Below are positions 1 through 6,049 of a DNA stretch of 7,531 bases, one piece after another. The notes beneath the pieces were generated by a model that did no database searches, had not been told where the DNA came from, and was given only the letters and a program-made list of their open reading frames with translations. Position numbers and translations under genes: made by a program. Each line of letters starts with the position of its first letter. Position 1 is the first letter of the stretch. Source of the DNA: an uncultured Ruminococcus sp. (lineage in GTDB: Bacteria; Bacillota; Clostridia; Oscillospirales; Ruminococcaceae); contig CAMWUF010000040.1 of the NCBI GenBank assembly GCA_947177375.1, forward strand, positions 1 through 7,531, written 5' to 3'.

Positions 1-184
1 AAAATGACTTCTAAAAGGTAAACAAATTAGTGGAAATGGTTTTTCAAAAAAAATAAAACAAATTATTTTAAAAATAATTTATAATGGGGGAATCCTCAAA
101 AAAATGAAAATCTTTGATTATTTTTATTATACTACTGGAATTTGAAAAAATACTTAATACACTATGAATTTTTTGAAAATTTTT
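1..184. other. A/T-rich non-coding stretch downstream of deoD
   Basis: No open frame of useful length is present on either strand. A frame entering from the left on the plus strand would stop within the first 21 bases. The stretch is almost entirely A and T, apart from a short G-run near 86-90. It holds a perfect AT palindrome (listed separately) and a TATAAT on the minus strand (plus-strand 126-131) without a convincing -35. No GC-rich terminator hairpin follows deoD, so where deoD transcription ends is unclear. Confidence 0.6.
60..80. repeat. Perfect AT-only inverted repeat (10-bp arms, 1-nt centre)
   Basis: Bases 60-69 (aaattatttt) are the exact reverse complement of 71-80, around a single central A. 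On the minus strand the repeat is followed by a T-rich run (plus-strand 46-59). It could therefore act as a weak terminator for the deoD transcript, or be an AT-rich protein-binding palindrome. An AT-only stem is thermodynamically weak and such palindromes arise easily in A/T-rich DNA, so the functional claim is tentative. Confidence 0.4.
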
Positions 185-892
185 TTATAATTTCTTGAGA
201 GTTTCCAATGCAAGTTCCATCATATCTGTAAAACCTGTTTGACGTTCTTCAGCACTCGTGAATTCATGTTTTAATGGACAATCTGAAACAGTACAAATAC
301 AAAGTGCCTCTTTGCCAGCTCGCATTGCATTCATGTATAATGCACCAGATTCCATTTCAATTCCGAGTACATGCATTTTTGCCCATTGTTCTAAAGAATT
401 TGAATCATCATAAAACATATCGCTTGAAAATAAATTGCCTACATGTACAGATAAATTTAATTCTTGTGCTGTATCAAAAGCAGATTTTAATAATTTAAAA
501 CTGGCAATAGGGGAATAAATTCCCTGTAATTGATACTGCATTGCAAAATTAGAATTGGTACAAGAAGCTTGTCCTAAAATAATATCTCTGAGTTTTACTT
601 CTGGTGCAATGCCTCCAGCTGTGCCAATGCGTATAATGCTTTGTACATTAAAAAAATGATATAGCTCATAAGAATAAATTCCGATAGACGGCTGACCCAT
701 GCCACTGCCCTGTACAGAAACAGGTATACCCTGATAAGTCCCAGTATAGCCTAACATACCTCGAATTTTGTTTACACACTGGACATTTTCTAAATAATTT
801 TCTGTAATAAATTTTGCTCGTAATGGGTCACCTGGCATAAGCACAACTGGTGCATAATCGCCTTTTTCGCCTTGTAAATGTGGTGTAGCCAT
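185..892 (-). CDS. deoD: DeoD-type purine nucleoside phosphorylase
   Basis: Cytoplasmic enzyme that splits purine (deoxy)nucleosides with phosphate to free base and (deoxy)ribose 1-phosphate, in purine salvage and nucleoside catabolism. The 235 residues match the usual length of the hexameric DeoD class (E. coli about 239). Visible family motifs are the N-terminal ATPH, MPGDPLRAKFI at 19-29 (phosphate-site Gly21 and Arg25), IRGMLGYTGTY at 43-53 (Arg44 reaching a neighbouring active site), IIRIGTAGGI at 86-95 (Arg88), GIEMESGALY at 177-186 (ribose-binding Met-Glu), and TVSDCP at 201-206, where Asp204 is the expected catalytic acid. ERQTGF with Arg218 follows. ATG start, with GAAAGGA (plus-strand 904-910) 11 nt upstream. 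It lies 33 nt after the flippase gene without a visible promoter or terminator between them, so it is probably the second gene of that transcript. All key residues are intact. Confidence 0.97.
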   Translation of the reverse strand: MATPHLQGEKGDYAPVVLMPGDPLRAKFITENYLENVQCVNKIRGMLGYTGTYQGIPVSVQGSGMGQPSIGIYSYELYHFFNVQSIIRIGTAGGIAPEVKLRDIILGQASCTNSNFAMQYQLQGIYSPIASFKLLKSAFDTAQELNLSVHVGNLFSSDMFYDDSNSLEQWAKMHVLGIEMESGALYMNAMRAGKEALCICTVSDCPLKHEFTSAEERQTGFTDMMELALETLKKL

Positions 893-925
893 AATAAATA
901 AATTCCTTTCTGATTTAAATTTTAA

Positions 926-2353
926 TTATCCTCGTTTCAGTAATTTTTTCACTGTCTGCAAAATCGCACTGGAATTAAACACCAGCATGAAAATTAAGCA
1001 AAATATCTGCACTGGAATTAAACATTTAGGTTCTTTAATTGCCATAATGCACATGAAAAATAATACAAACAAATTACAAGCAAATCTTCCATGATAGACT
1101 TTGAAATAAATAATTCTTCTGGTATCTACAATTCTGACAACATAGCAAACAAAATAACTCATAAACGTTGCAATCACAGCACCTTGCACACCCCATTGAT
1201 AAATTAAGATTATATTTAATACTAAATTTGTAATCGCTGCAATTAAACTTGTCCAGAAACTATGAGAAGTTTTCTGTGTTGCTGTATAAATACTGCTTAA
1301 AAACTGGTTTAAACTCATCATGAGAACACCAACAATTAAAATTGGCGTAAATTGATAAGCTCTGGCATAAGCAGGGTCTGTACTGGAATCAATTAACATG
1401 TTAGACAAAGGCTTTACTAATGCAATCATGAATGACGCACCCAGAAACATAATAGACTGATAAGCCGAAAAAATGCGATAATAAAATATACTTCTGTCAT
1501 TGCTGTTATTTTCTGTAATTGCTGACATATTCCAAGCCTGAAAAAAAATAGTTGATACCATAGAAATTAAATTCGGGACTTTAGAAGAGGCATCATAAAC
1601 ACCAGCGGCGACATCTCCGACATCTGGACTAACTGAAAAATTAACCATATAACGCACAAATAACCTATCTGAAAATCCAGTAATAATCCATAATACAGCT
1701 GTCGGAATCATAGGAATTGAAAATCTTAGCATAATTTTAGTGATTTCATAATTATAATACCGCAAATCAAAAAATTTTCCTAAGCTGGCAACTATCCAAA
1801 GAAACATGCCAGAGCAAAAATCTGATAACATAACTGCCATCATAAAGCCTGTCACGCCTAAATGCAACACAGAAATAAATATGACATTAAAGATAAATAA
1901 TGACAAAGTCGCTAGAATACCATCTAATGCAAATAATCTGACAAGTCCTCTTGCACGGACAAACTGTGAATTTAACTGCCGAAACGATGACGCAAGAATA
2001 TATAATAATAACAACGGCACATAGCCTTTGGCATATGGCAATAAATATAATAATGGCGAAAATAATAGCATTATCATAATACCAATTAATTCTGTCACAC
2101 ATGCCGAAGTAAAAACTTCTTTATTATTATATTCTCTGTCAAGTCCATATCGAATCACAGCTTCTGCAATGGAAAAAGTCGCAATTGGAATGATAAAATT
2201 TGCAGTCTGTTCTAATAACGACTTTGTACTGTTATCTGCTGAAGAAATATTAGCCGTATATAATCTGGTTAATAATAATAATAATATTTTTGACCCAAAA
2301 GAACCAATTGCAAATACCAGCGTATTGGAAGCAAGTTTTTTATATTTATTCAA
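926..2353 (-). CDS. Polysaccharide (Wzx-like) flippase, MOP superfamily
   Basis: Integral membrane protein of the polysaccharide transporter branch of the MOP (MATE-like) exporter superfamily. Its members move lipid-linked glycan units across the cytoplasmic membrane. The 475 residues are the normal length and read as roughly 12-14 hydrophobic helices. The N-terminus (NTLVFAIGSFGSKILLLLL at 9-27, then TRLYT) is typical of the polysaccharide-synthesis Wzx/RfbX group, and the C-terminal half has the family's paired-helix pattern. The exact substrate cannot be read. The start is TTG at 2353, supported by AGAGGGG (plus-strand 2364-2370) 10 nt upstream and by an N-terminus beginning just before the first helix. 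A strong sigma-A promoter precedes it, and deoD follows 33 nt downstream. It is separated from the glycan genes at 5.7-7.5 kb by the sporulation operon. MurJ or SpoVB-like roles are less likely but not excluded. The gene carries an out-of-frame 16-bp direct repeat near its 3' end. Confidence 0.88.
   Translation of the reverse strand: MNKYKKLASNTLVFAIGSFGSKILLLLLTRLYTANISSADNSTKSLLEQTANFIIPIATFSIAEAVIRYGLDREYNNKEVFTSACVTELIGIMIMLLFSPLLYLLPYAKGYVPLLLLYILASSFRQLNSQFVRARGLVRLFALDGILATLSLFIFNVIFISVLHLGVTGFMMAVMLSDFCSGMFLWIVASLGKFFDLRYYNYEITKIMLRFSIPMIPTAVLWIITGFSDRLFVRYMVNFSVSPDVGDVAAGVYDASSKVPNLISMVSTIFFQAWNMSAITENNSNDRSIFYYRIFSAYQSIMFLGASFMIALVKPLSNMLIDSSTDPAYARAYQFTPILIVGVLMMSLNQFLSSIYTATQKTSHSFWTSLIAAITNLVLNIILIYQWGVQGAVIATFMSYFVCYVVRIVDTRRIIYFKVYHGRFACNLFVLFFMCIMAIKEPKCLIPVQIFCLIFMLVFNSSAILQTVKKLLKRG
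966..1024. repeat. 16-bp direct repeat in the 3' end of the flippase gene
   Basis: gcactggaattaaaca occurs exactly at 966-981 and again at 1009-1024, an offset of 43 bp. Each copy is preceded by gcaaaat (958-964 and 998-1004) with slightly different spacing. Because 43 is not a multiple of three, the copies are read in different frames and encode different residues. They therefore do not reflect a protein repeat. Confidence 0.6.
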
Positions 2354-2363
2354 ATTAAATAAA

Positions 2364-2370
2364 CCCCTCT
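2364..2370 (-). promoter_or_regulatory. Ribosome binding site of the flippase gene (TTG start)
   Basis: AGAGGGG on the minus strand lies 10 nt before TTG at 2353-2351. No in-frame ATG or GTG is better placed, so this site is the main support for the UUG start. Confidence 0.7.
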
Positions 2371-2397
2371 TTCTTTGAAATACAGGATAATAGTTAT

Positions 2398-2426
2398 ATT
2401 ATATCAGAATTTTTGAAAAAAGGCAA
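2398..2426 (-). promoter_or_regulatory. Sigma-A promoter with extended -10 for flippase-deoD
   Basis: On the minus strand, TTGCCT (2426-2421) and a perfect TATAAT (2403-2398) are separated by exactly 17 nt. The -10 is preceded by TG plus one base (2406-2404), the extended -10 signature. Transcription would begin near 2391 and give a leader of about 37 nt before the flippase TTG. This is too short for a riboswitch, and none is visible. The element implies vegetative, housekeeping expression, in contrast to the sporulation operon just upstream. Confidence 0.85.
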
Positions 2427-2479
2427 GTGTTTCCTGAAAAAGCATTTTTTTAATTATCAATTTTATATATTTTTATAAA

Positions 2480-2509
2480 TTCAAATTTATGCAAACTGAC
2501 AAATTTGAA
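2480..2509. repeat. Inverted repeat between the spoIVA terminator and the flippase promoter
   Basis: TTCAAATTT (2480-2488) and AAATTTGAA (2501-2509) are perfect 9-bp arms around a 12-nt centre. The repeat sits directly after the spoIVA terminator U-tract in the direction of transcription, and about 54 nt upstream of the flippase -35. It could be a backup terminator hairpin or an operator. The arms contain only one G/C pair each, so neither role is strong. Confidence 0.4.
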
Positions 2510-2543
2510 ACAAAAAGCACAGTGATTCACCAATCACCGTGCT
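2508..2543 (-). terminator. Rho-independent terminator of the sipL-spoIVA operon
   Basis: On the minus strand AGCACGGTGATT (2543-2532) pairs with AATCACTGTGCT (2527-2516). This gives a 12-bp stem with one G-U pair and a GGTG loop (2531-2528). It is followed at once by TTTTGTTT (2515-2508). It begins 15 nt after the spoIVA stop codon. On the plus strand the same stem has an A/C mismatch, so it is best for minus-strand transcription. Confidence 0.92.
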
Positions 2544-2558
2544 GAAATTTTTCATTTT

Positions 2559-4031
2559 TTACAAAATAAAGCAAATTAATCCAGAACAGCCTTCGTTAAT
2601 CACTCGCTCCAACGTTTCCTGTAATTTCATACGTGCTTCTACAGGCATTTTAAATAATTTATTATGCAAACCCTCATTGACAAGCTCATGCAAAGACTTG
2701 CCAAAAATATTAGAACTCCAGATTTTCGTTGGATTTTCTTCAAAGCCCTGTAATAAATACATAATTAATTCTTCACTTTGTTTTTCAGAGCCAACAATTG
2801 GACTGACAGTTGTATTAATGCCTGCTCGCATCATGTGAATAGACGGTGCAGAGGCTTTTAAACGCACGCCATATTTACCGCCTTGCTTAATAATTTCAGG
2901 TTCTTCGAGACTTAATTCTTCCAGAGTTGGCATAACAATACCATAACCAGTTGCTTCTACTTCTTTTAAAGCAGGTTCTAATCTGGCATAAGCTTTCCGA
3001 ACTTCGCATAATTCCCGCAAAATTTCAAGCAAATTACTTTCATCACGGATTTCTAACCCAGTCGATTCGCTTAGAATATTAAAAAATAACGCATGATGTA
3101 ATGTTACTGCAATTGTTACAGCTCCACTGCCTAAATCAATTTCAGATGCATTTGCATGCATGACATACTGACAATCACAAATCGGCTTTGCTAGTTTGGT
3201 TGCATCTTTGACAGTAATTAAATCTTGTGCTGACTGTCTGATAACAGAAAATACTTCTTGTTTTACAGGGTGTCCTTTTTCCAGCATAGAAATCCAACTT
3301 GGCATAGCAAAATTGACTTCCCTGATTGGAAATGCATATAACAAAGCTGTCAGAATTTTTTTAATATCTGATTCTTGTAACTGAATACAGCTGACTGGCA
3401 ATACTGTTGTATGATAATTTTCCTGCATTTGTAAAGCAAGAGCTTTTGCTTCTTCTGAATCTGGTTCAACGCAGTTTAATAACACAACAAATGGCTTGCC
3501 TAATTCCTGTAATTCATGAATGACACGTTCTTCACATTCGGCATATTCTTCTCTGGGAATATCTGAAATACTGCCATCTGTTGTGACAACTAATCCGATA
3601 GTTGCATGTTCTGTAATTACTTTTTGCGTACCGATTTCAGCAGCCATATTAAACGGAATTTCTTCATCAAACCACGGTGTCATGACCATACGGGGCATTT
3701 CGTTTTCAATATAGCCTAACGAACTTGGCACAATATAGCCCACGCAATCAATCATTCTGGTTCTGAATTTTGCACCATCTTCTAAGCAAACTGGCACAGC
3801 TTCTTCTGGAATAAATTTCGGCTCTGTTGTCATAATTGTTTTTCCAGCGGCAGACTGGGGCAATTCATCAACAGCACGTTCTTTTTTATAATCACTTTCA
3901 ATATTAGGAATGACAAGCGTTTCCATAAAACGCTTAATCAATGTAGACTTACCAGTACGCACAGGACCTACAACACCAATATAAATATCTCCGCCTGTAC
4001 GCTGGGCAATATCACTATAAATATCTTTCAT
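2559..4031 (-). CDS. spoIVA: Stage IV sporulation protein A (spore coat basement ATPase)
   Basis: SpoIVA is a mother-cell protein that hydrolyses ATP and polymerises irreversibly on the outer forespore surface, forming the basement layer for coat and cortex assembly. From the ATG at 4031 the protein has 490 residues (B. subtilis 492). The N-terminal TRAFAC-like ATPase domain shows a Walker A, GPVRTGKST, at 22-30 (Lys28). It also shows the sensor-threonine segment TIMTTEPKF at 65-73 (Thr68, Thr69) and MIDCVGY at 93-99 with Walker B Asp95. All three are two residues below their B. subtilis positions (K30, T70/T71, D97), which supports the start. Middle and C-terminal SpoIVA domains follow, ending in the hydrophobic tail GLICFIL. 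A longer frame opens with TTG at 4046, but its first codons are the Shine-Dalgarno itself (plus-strand 4039-4044, GAGAGG, 7 nt spacing). The start lies 11 nt beyond the sipL stop, so translation is probably coupled. Confidence 0.98.
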   Translation of the reverse strand: MKDIYSDIAQRTGGDIYIGVVGPVRTGKSTLIKRFMETLVIPNIESDYKKERAVDELPQSAAGKTIMTTEPKFIPEEAVPVCLEDGAKFRTRMIDCVGYIVPSSLGYIENEMPRMVMTPWFDEEIPFNMAAEIGTQKVITEHATIGLVVTTDGSISDIPREEYAECEERVIHELQELGKPFVVLLNCVEPDSEEAKALALQMQENYHTTVLPVSCIQLQESDIKKILTALLYAFPIREVNFAMPSWISMLEKGHPVKQEVFSVIRQSAQDLITVKDATKLAKPICDCQYVMHANASEIDLGSGAVTIAVTLHHALFFNILSESTGLEIRDESNLLEILRELCEVRKAYARLEPALKEVEATGYGIVMPTLEELSLEEPEIIKQGGKYGVRLKASAPSIHMMRAGINTTVSPIVGSEKQSEELIMYLLQGFEENPTKIWSSNIFGKSLHELVNEGLHNKLFKMPVEARMKLQETLERVINEGCSGLICFIL

Positions 4032-4038
4032 GAATAGA

Positions 4039-4044
4039 CCTCTC
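4039..4044 (-). promoter_or_regulatory. Ribosome binding site deciding the spoIVA start
   Basis: GAGAGG on the minus strand lies 7 nt before ATG 4031-4029 and overlaps the sipL stop codon (4045-4043). This rules against the in-frame TTG at 4046, which would place the signal inside the coding sequence. It also suggests that ribosomes finishing sipL help start spoIVA. Confidence 0.85.
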
Positions 4045-5581
4045 AATTTGTAATCGGAATTAATAACATGCTATTTTCTGGTAAATATTCCTGTGTTAAA
4101 TCGTTTTCTTCCATAATTGCTTCTACACTGGTATGACAGCGTTTTGCAATTTCCCAAATACTTTCTTTTGCTCTGCCAAAATATAATTTCAATGCAAAAT
4201 TTTTATTATGCTCTAAATCTTCCTGTATTTCAATATCAGATAATACTTCTGTTTCTGTGCAATGTGTAACCGTTCCTTCCATGCGTAATTCTGTTTTTAA
4301 CACAACTTCAGAAGCACCCGACAGCGTATAAGAACAATTTTCTGCAAAAGCTTTTACTTGTAACATATCCTGTGTGCCTAATCCCTGTACTGTAAATTTA
4401 TGCTCAAAACTTTCTTCTTTTTCTAATAATCTTGGCATACCAGTACTTTCCCGCACCAAAACAAAACAGCTTAACATGCCGTTAATACAAATTTCAGTAT
4501 TTTCAATACTTGTTGTTAAATTTTTAATTTCACACCATGCGTCATAAACACAGTCTAATTCTCCATCTGTGCAATTTAATTTTGTATTGCATACTAACAT
4601 TTCAGAAAAATTAACAGGAATGCTACTTGTAATTAATTTTGTTTTTTTAATCAAACTTGGGTGTTCTGTTGAAAATGCATCACAAACTAATGACTCTGTT
4701 GCAATTCTTAACACAACACAAGATAATCTTAATTCTGCTTCACAACGTAATACTCTGATATCGCCATTTTCATCTGTAACGGGCTTTAAATCACAGGACG
4801 CAACAGAGCATAATACTTGACAATTATCCTGTTCCTCCACGCCCTCCAGTTCTATCATCTGGCTATACGGAATGCGAAAACTCATAGATTCCAGACTGCT
4901 ATCGCCGTCTTTTTCACAGGCATATAAAATCTGAATCTGTAAATTTCCCTGTGCTAATAAATTTCCAGAAACAAGTTTATGACTTTGTTCCACAGGCTGT
5001 GCCTCACAGCGTACAACATGCAATAACGCTGGCTTAGAATTGCCTAATTCTAATTCTTCTGCCAATACAATATGATTCATCGTATTGATTCTTTTTGCCT
5101 GATATTGCAAAGGCTTTTTCTGTAACTGCATATTTTTTCCAAATACATCACATAAAGCCTCTTGTTGTTTCATGACAATGCTTTTAATTCCAATTGTAAT
5201 TGCACCACGAACATCTAATCTTCTTCGGCTAATCGCACGGCAATTAACATAATCCGTCACAGGTAAAATTTCTGTCATAATATTTTCGCCTGCGGGTAAT
5301 TCTGCCGTTCTGGAAAAATGCAAATTCTGTGTCACACATTGCAACACATGACTATTTTCACTGCAATATAAAATTCTGATTTCTGCCAGCAACTCATAAG
5401 ATAATCTATTTTCGCTGATAGATTCATTCACAATACTTGGTTTAATAAAACATTTAATTAATTTACACACGTCTGGATAATAATCAGGCAGTACATAATC
5501 TAATTCAACGCCTTGTTCCTGCATTGTATTTCCCGCAGTTTCATTTGCTGAAATCACAGCTTTATTCATTCTTAACTCCAT
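4043..5581 (-). CDS. sipL: SipL-type SpoIVA-interacting protein (SPOCS/DUF3794 + LysM)
   Basis: Probable functional partner of SpoIVA. In Clostridioides difficile, SipL binds SpoIVA through its C-terminal LysM domain and is needed for coat attachment to the forespore. From ATG 5581 the protein has 512 residues, close to C. difficile SipL (about 515). The N-terminal part has LDYVLPDYYPDVCKLIK at 27-43, typical of DUF3794/SPOCS proteins. Beta-rich repeats then cover roughly 35-135, 165-290 and 320-445, with related segments such as VSGNLLAQGNLQIQILY (204-220) and INGMLSCFVLV (366-376). A LysM module follows at about 464-510, with SIWEIAKRCHTSVEAIMEEN in its core (Trp476). There is no signal peptide or membrane segment, and the protein is cysteine-rich for a cytosolic one. 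The longer frame from GTG 5608 is unlikely, since AAGGAGG lies inside it and the predicted transcript starts near 5611. It is the first gene of a two-gene operon with spoIVA. Confidence 0.9.
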   Translation of the reverse strand: MELRMNKAVISANETAGNTMQEQGVELDYVLPDYYPDVCKLIKCFIKPSIVNESISENRLSYELLAEIRILYCSENSHVLQCVTQNLHFSRTAELPAGENIMTEILPVTDYVNCRAISRRRLDVRGAITIGIKSIVMKQQEALCDVFGKNMQLQKKPLQYQAKRINTMNHIVLAEELELGNSKPALLHVVRCEAQPVEQSHKLVSGNLLAQGNLQIQILYACEKDGDSSLESMSFRIPYSQMIELEGVEEQDNCQVLCSVASCDLKPVTDENGDIRVLRCEAELRLSCVVLRIATESLVCDAFSTEHPSLIKKTKLITSSIPVNFSEMLVCNTKLNCTDGELDCVYDAWCEIKNLTTSIENTEICINGMLSCFVLVRESTGMPRLLEKEESFEHKFTVQGLGTQDMLQVKAFAENCSYTLSGASEVVLKTELRMEGTVTHCTETEVLSDIEIQEDLEHNKNFALKLYFGRAKESIWEIAKRCHTSVEAIMEENDLTQEYLPENSMLLIPITN

Positions 5582-5593
5582 GAAATCCAAAAA

Positions 5594-5600
5594 CCTCCTT
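5594..5600 (-). promoter_or_regulatory. Ribosome binding site deciding the sipL start
   Basis: AAGGAGG on the minus strand, an almost full match to the anti-Shine-Dalgarno sequence, lies 12 nt before ATG 5581-5579. The spacing is slightly long. The alternative GTG at 5608 lies upstream of this site and almost at the predicted transcription start, so it is rejected. Confidence 0.75.
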
Positions 5601-5617
5601 GACTTCACTAGTAATAA

Positions 5618-5647
5618 ATTCTATGCAAAGACTGTCCCAAGTATGCC
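5618..5647 (-). promoter_or_regulatory. Sigma-E (mother-cell) promoter for sipL-spoIVA
   Basis: On the minus strand, GGCATACT (5647-5640) is followed after 14 nt by CATAGAAT (5625-5618). The sigma-E consensus of Bacillus and Clostridia is close to GKCATATT, about 14 nt, CATACAAT, so each element has only one mismatch and the spacing is exact. The start would be near 5611, leaving an approximately 30-nt leader with AAGGAGG in it. Sigma-E control agrees with the known sigma-E dependence of spoIVA and sipL in model spore formers. The -35 touches the U-tract of the upstream terminator. Confidence 0.82.
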
Positions 5648-5687
5648 AAAAAACAAATCCTCCGCTGTTTTTCAACAACAGAGAATT
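5646..5687 (-). terminator. Rho-independent terminator of the glycan operon
   Basis: On the minus strand AATTCTCTGTTGTT (5687-5674) pairs with AACAGCGGAGGATT (5669-5656) across a GAAA tetraloop (5673-5670). The stem is 14 bp with three G-U pairs. It is followed by TGTTTTTTGG (5655-5646). It begins 9 nt beyond the stop codon of the coiled-coil gene and isolates the glycan operon from sipL. Confidence 0.9.
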
Positions 5688-5696
5688 AATTTTACT

Positions 5697-6032
5697 CTAA
5701 TCTTGTTTTTTAATCAATCTTTCAATTGCATTGGCATTTAATTTTGCTGTTAATTTTAATCTGTCCAGTTCTTGTTTTAAATGATTATTATCTTCCTGTT
5801 TTAAAATTTCAACTTCCGCTTCAAAGCGACTTAATTTTAAAATAATTTTTACCTGTGTTTCTTTTAATTTTGCAACTTCTGTCTGTATTTCCTGTATTTG
5901 CCGACTGAATAAACTATTCTGCAATTCTAATACTCTGATTCGTTTCAAAAGCTTTTCATTTAATAAATTTTGTTCTTCGCCGAATTTTTCAAGGGCTTGC
6001 TCTTGCATTGGCTCATATGTTTTTGCATTCAA
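5697..6032 (-). CDS. Small coiled-coil protein of unknown function
   Basis: I do not recognise a family. The 111-residue product is highly charged, lacks cysteine, has no signal peptide or membrane segment, and is rich in Leu, Glu, Lys and Gln. From about residue 20 to 85 it shows near-continuous heptad spacing of Leu, Ile and Val, as in KLLKRIRVLELQNSLFSRQI and LSRFEAEVEILKQEDNNHLK. A long parallel coiled coil or helical rod is therefore likely. The TTG at 6032 is preferred because AGGTGA (plus-strand 6039-6044) lies 6 nt upstream. The next in-frame ATG would begin at residue 9. It sits 17 nt after the reductase gene and is the last gene before the terminator, so it is co-transcribed with glycan genes. 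Plausible roles are scaffolding or oligomerising a glycosyltransferase or methyltransferase, by analogy with coiled-coil rulers such as WbdD, but this is inference from context only. Confidence 0.75.
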   Translation of the reverse strand: MNAKTYEPMQEQALEKFGEEQNLLNEKLLKRIRVLELQNSLFSRQIQEIQTEVAKLKETQVKIILKLSRFEAEVEILKQEDNNHLKQELDRLKLTAKLNANAIERLIKKQD

Positions 6033-6038
6033 AATTAA

Positions 6039-6044
6039 TCACCT
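6039..6044 (-). promoter_or_regulatory. Ribosome binding site of the coiled-coil gene (TTG start)
   Basis: AGGTGA on the minus strand lies 6 nt before TTG 6032-6030. The layout (AGGTG, short A/T spacer, TTG) is the same as for the neighbouring reductase gene. Confidence 0.65.
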
Positions 6045-6049
6045 GCTTT

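Noticed and set aside
126..131. TATAAT on the minus strand as a promoter for a gene left of the window
   Set aside because: No -35 at the right distance (AGTATT at 17 nt) and no extended -10. Such hexamers are expected by chance in this A/T-rich stretch.
1887..2102. Minus-strand open frame of 71 codons inside the flippase gene
   Set aside because: It is an alternative frame of the flippase. The Ile/Val/Cys-rich product is what a shifted membrane-protein sequence gives.
2028..2378. Plus-strand open frame of 116 codons opposite the flippase N-terminus
   Set aside because: It lies antisense to a clear membrane-protein gene, has no family-like sequence, and merely mirrors the flippase codons. 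The other plus-strand frames at 274-498, 1806-2024, 2539-2838, 3196-3384, 3520-3714 and 4569-4820 are shadows of the same kind.
2354..2391. Purine riboswitch controlling the flippase-deoD transcript
   Set aside because: The predicted leader is only about 37 nt and has no room for a purine aptamer, and no aptamer-like conserved core is visible.
4029..4046. spoIVA start at TTG 4046
   Set aside because: The extra residues MRGLF are the translated Shine-Dalgarno. The ATG at 4031 gives the family length and the expected motif positions.
4063..4090. Possible second sigma-E promoter just upstream of spoIVA, within the end of sipL
   Set aside because: GAATATTT followed by CATGTTAT on the minus strand only loosely resembles the consensus. 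The spacer is off, and the bases are fully explained by the conserved LysM coding sequence.
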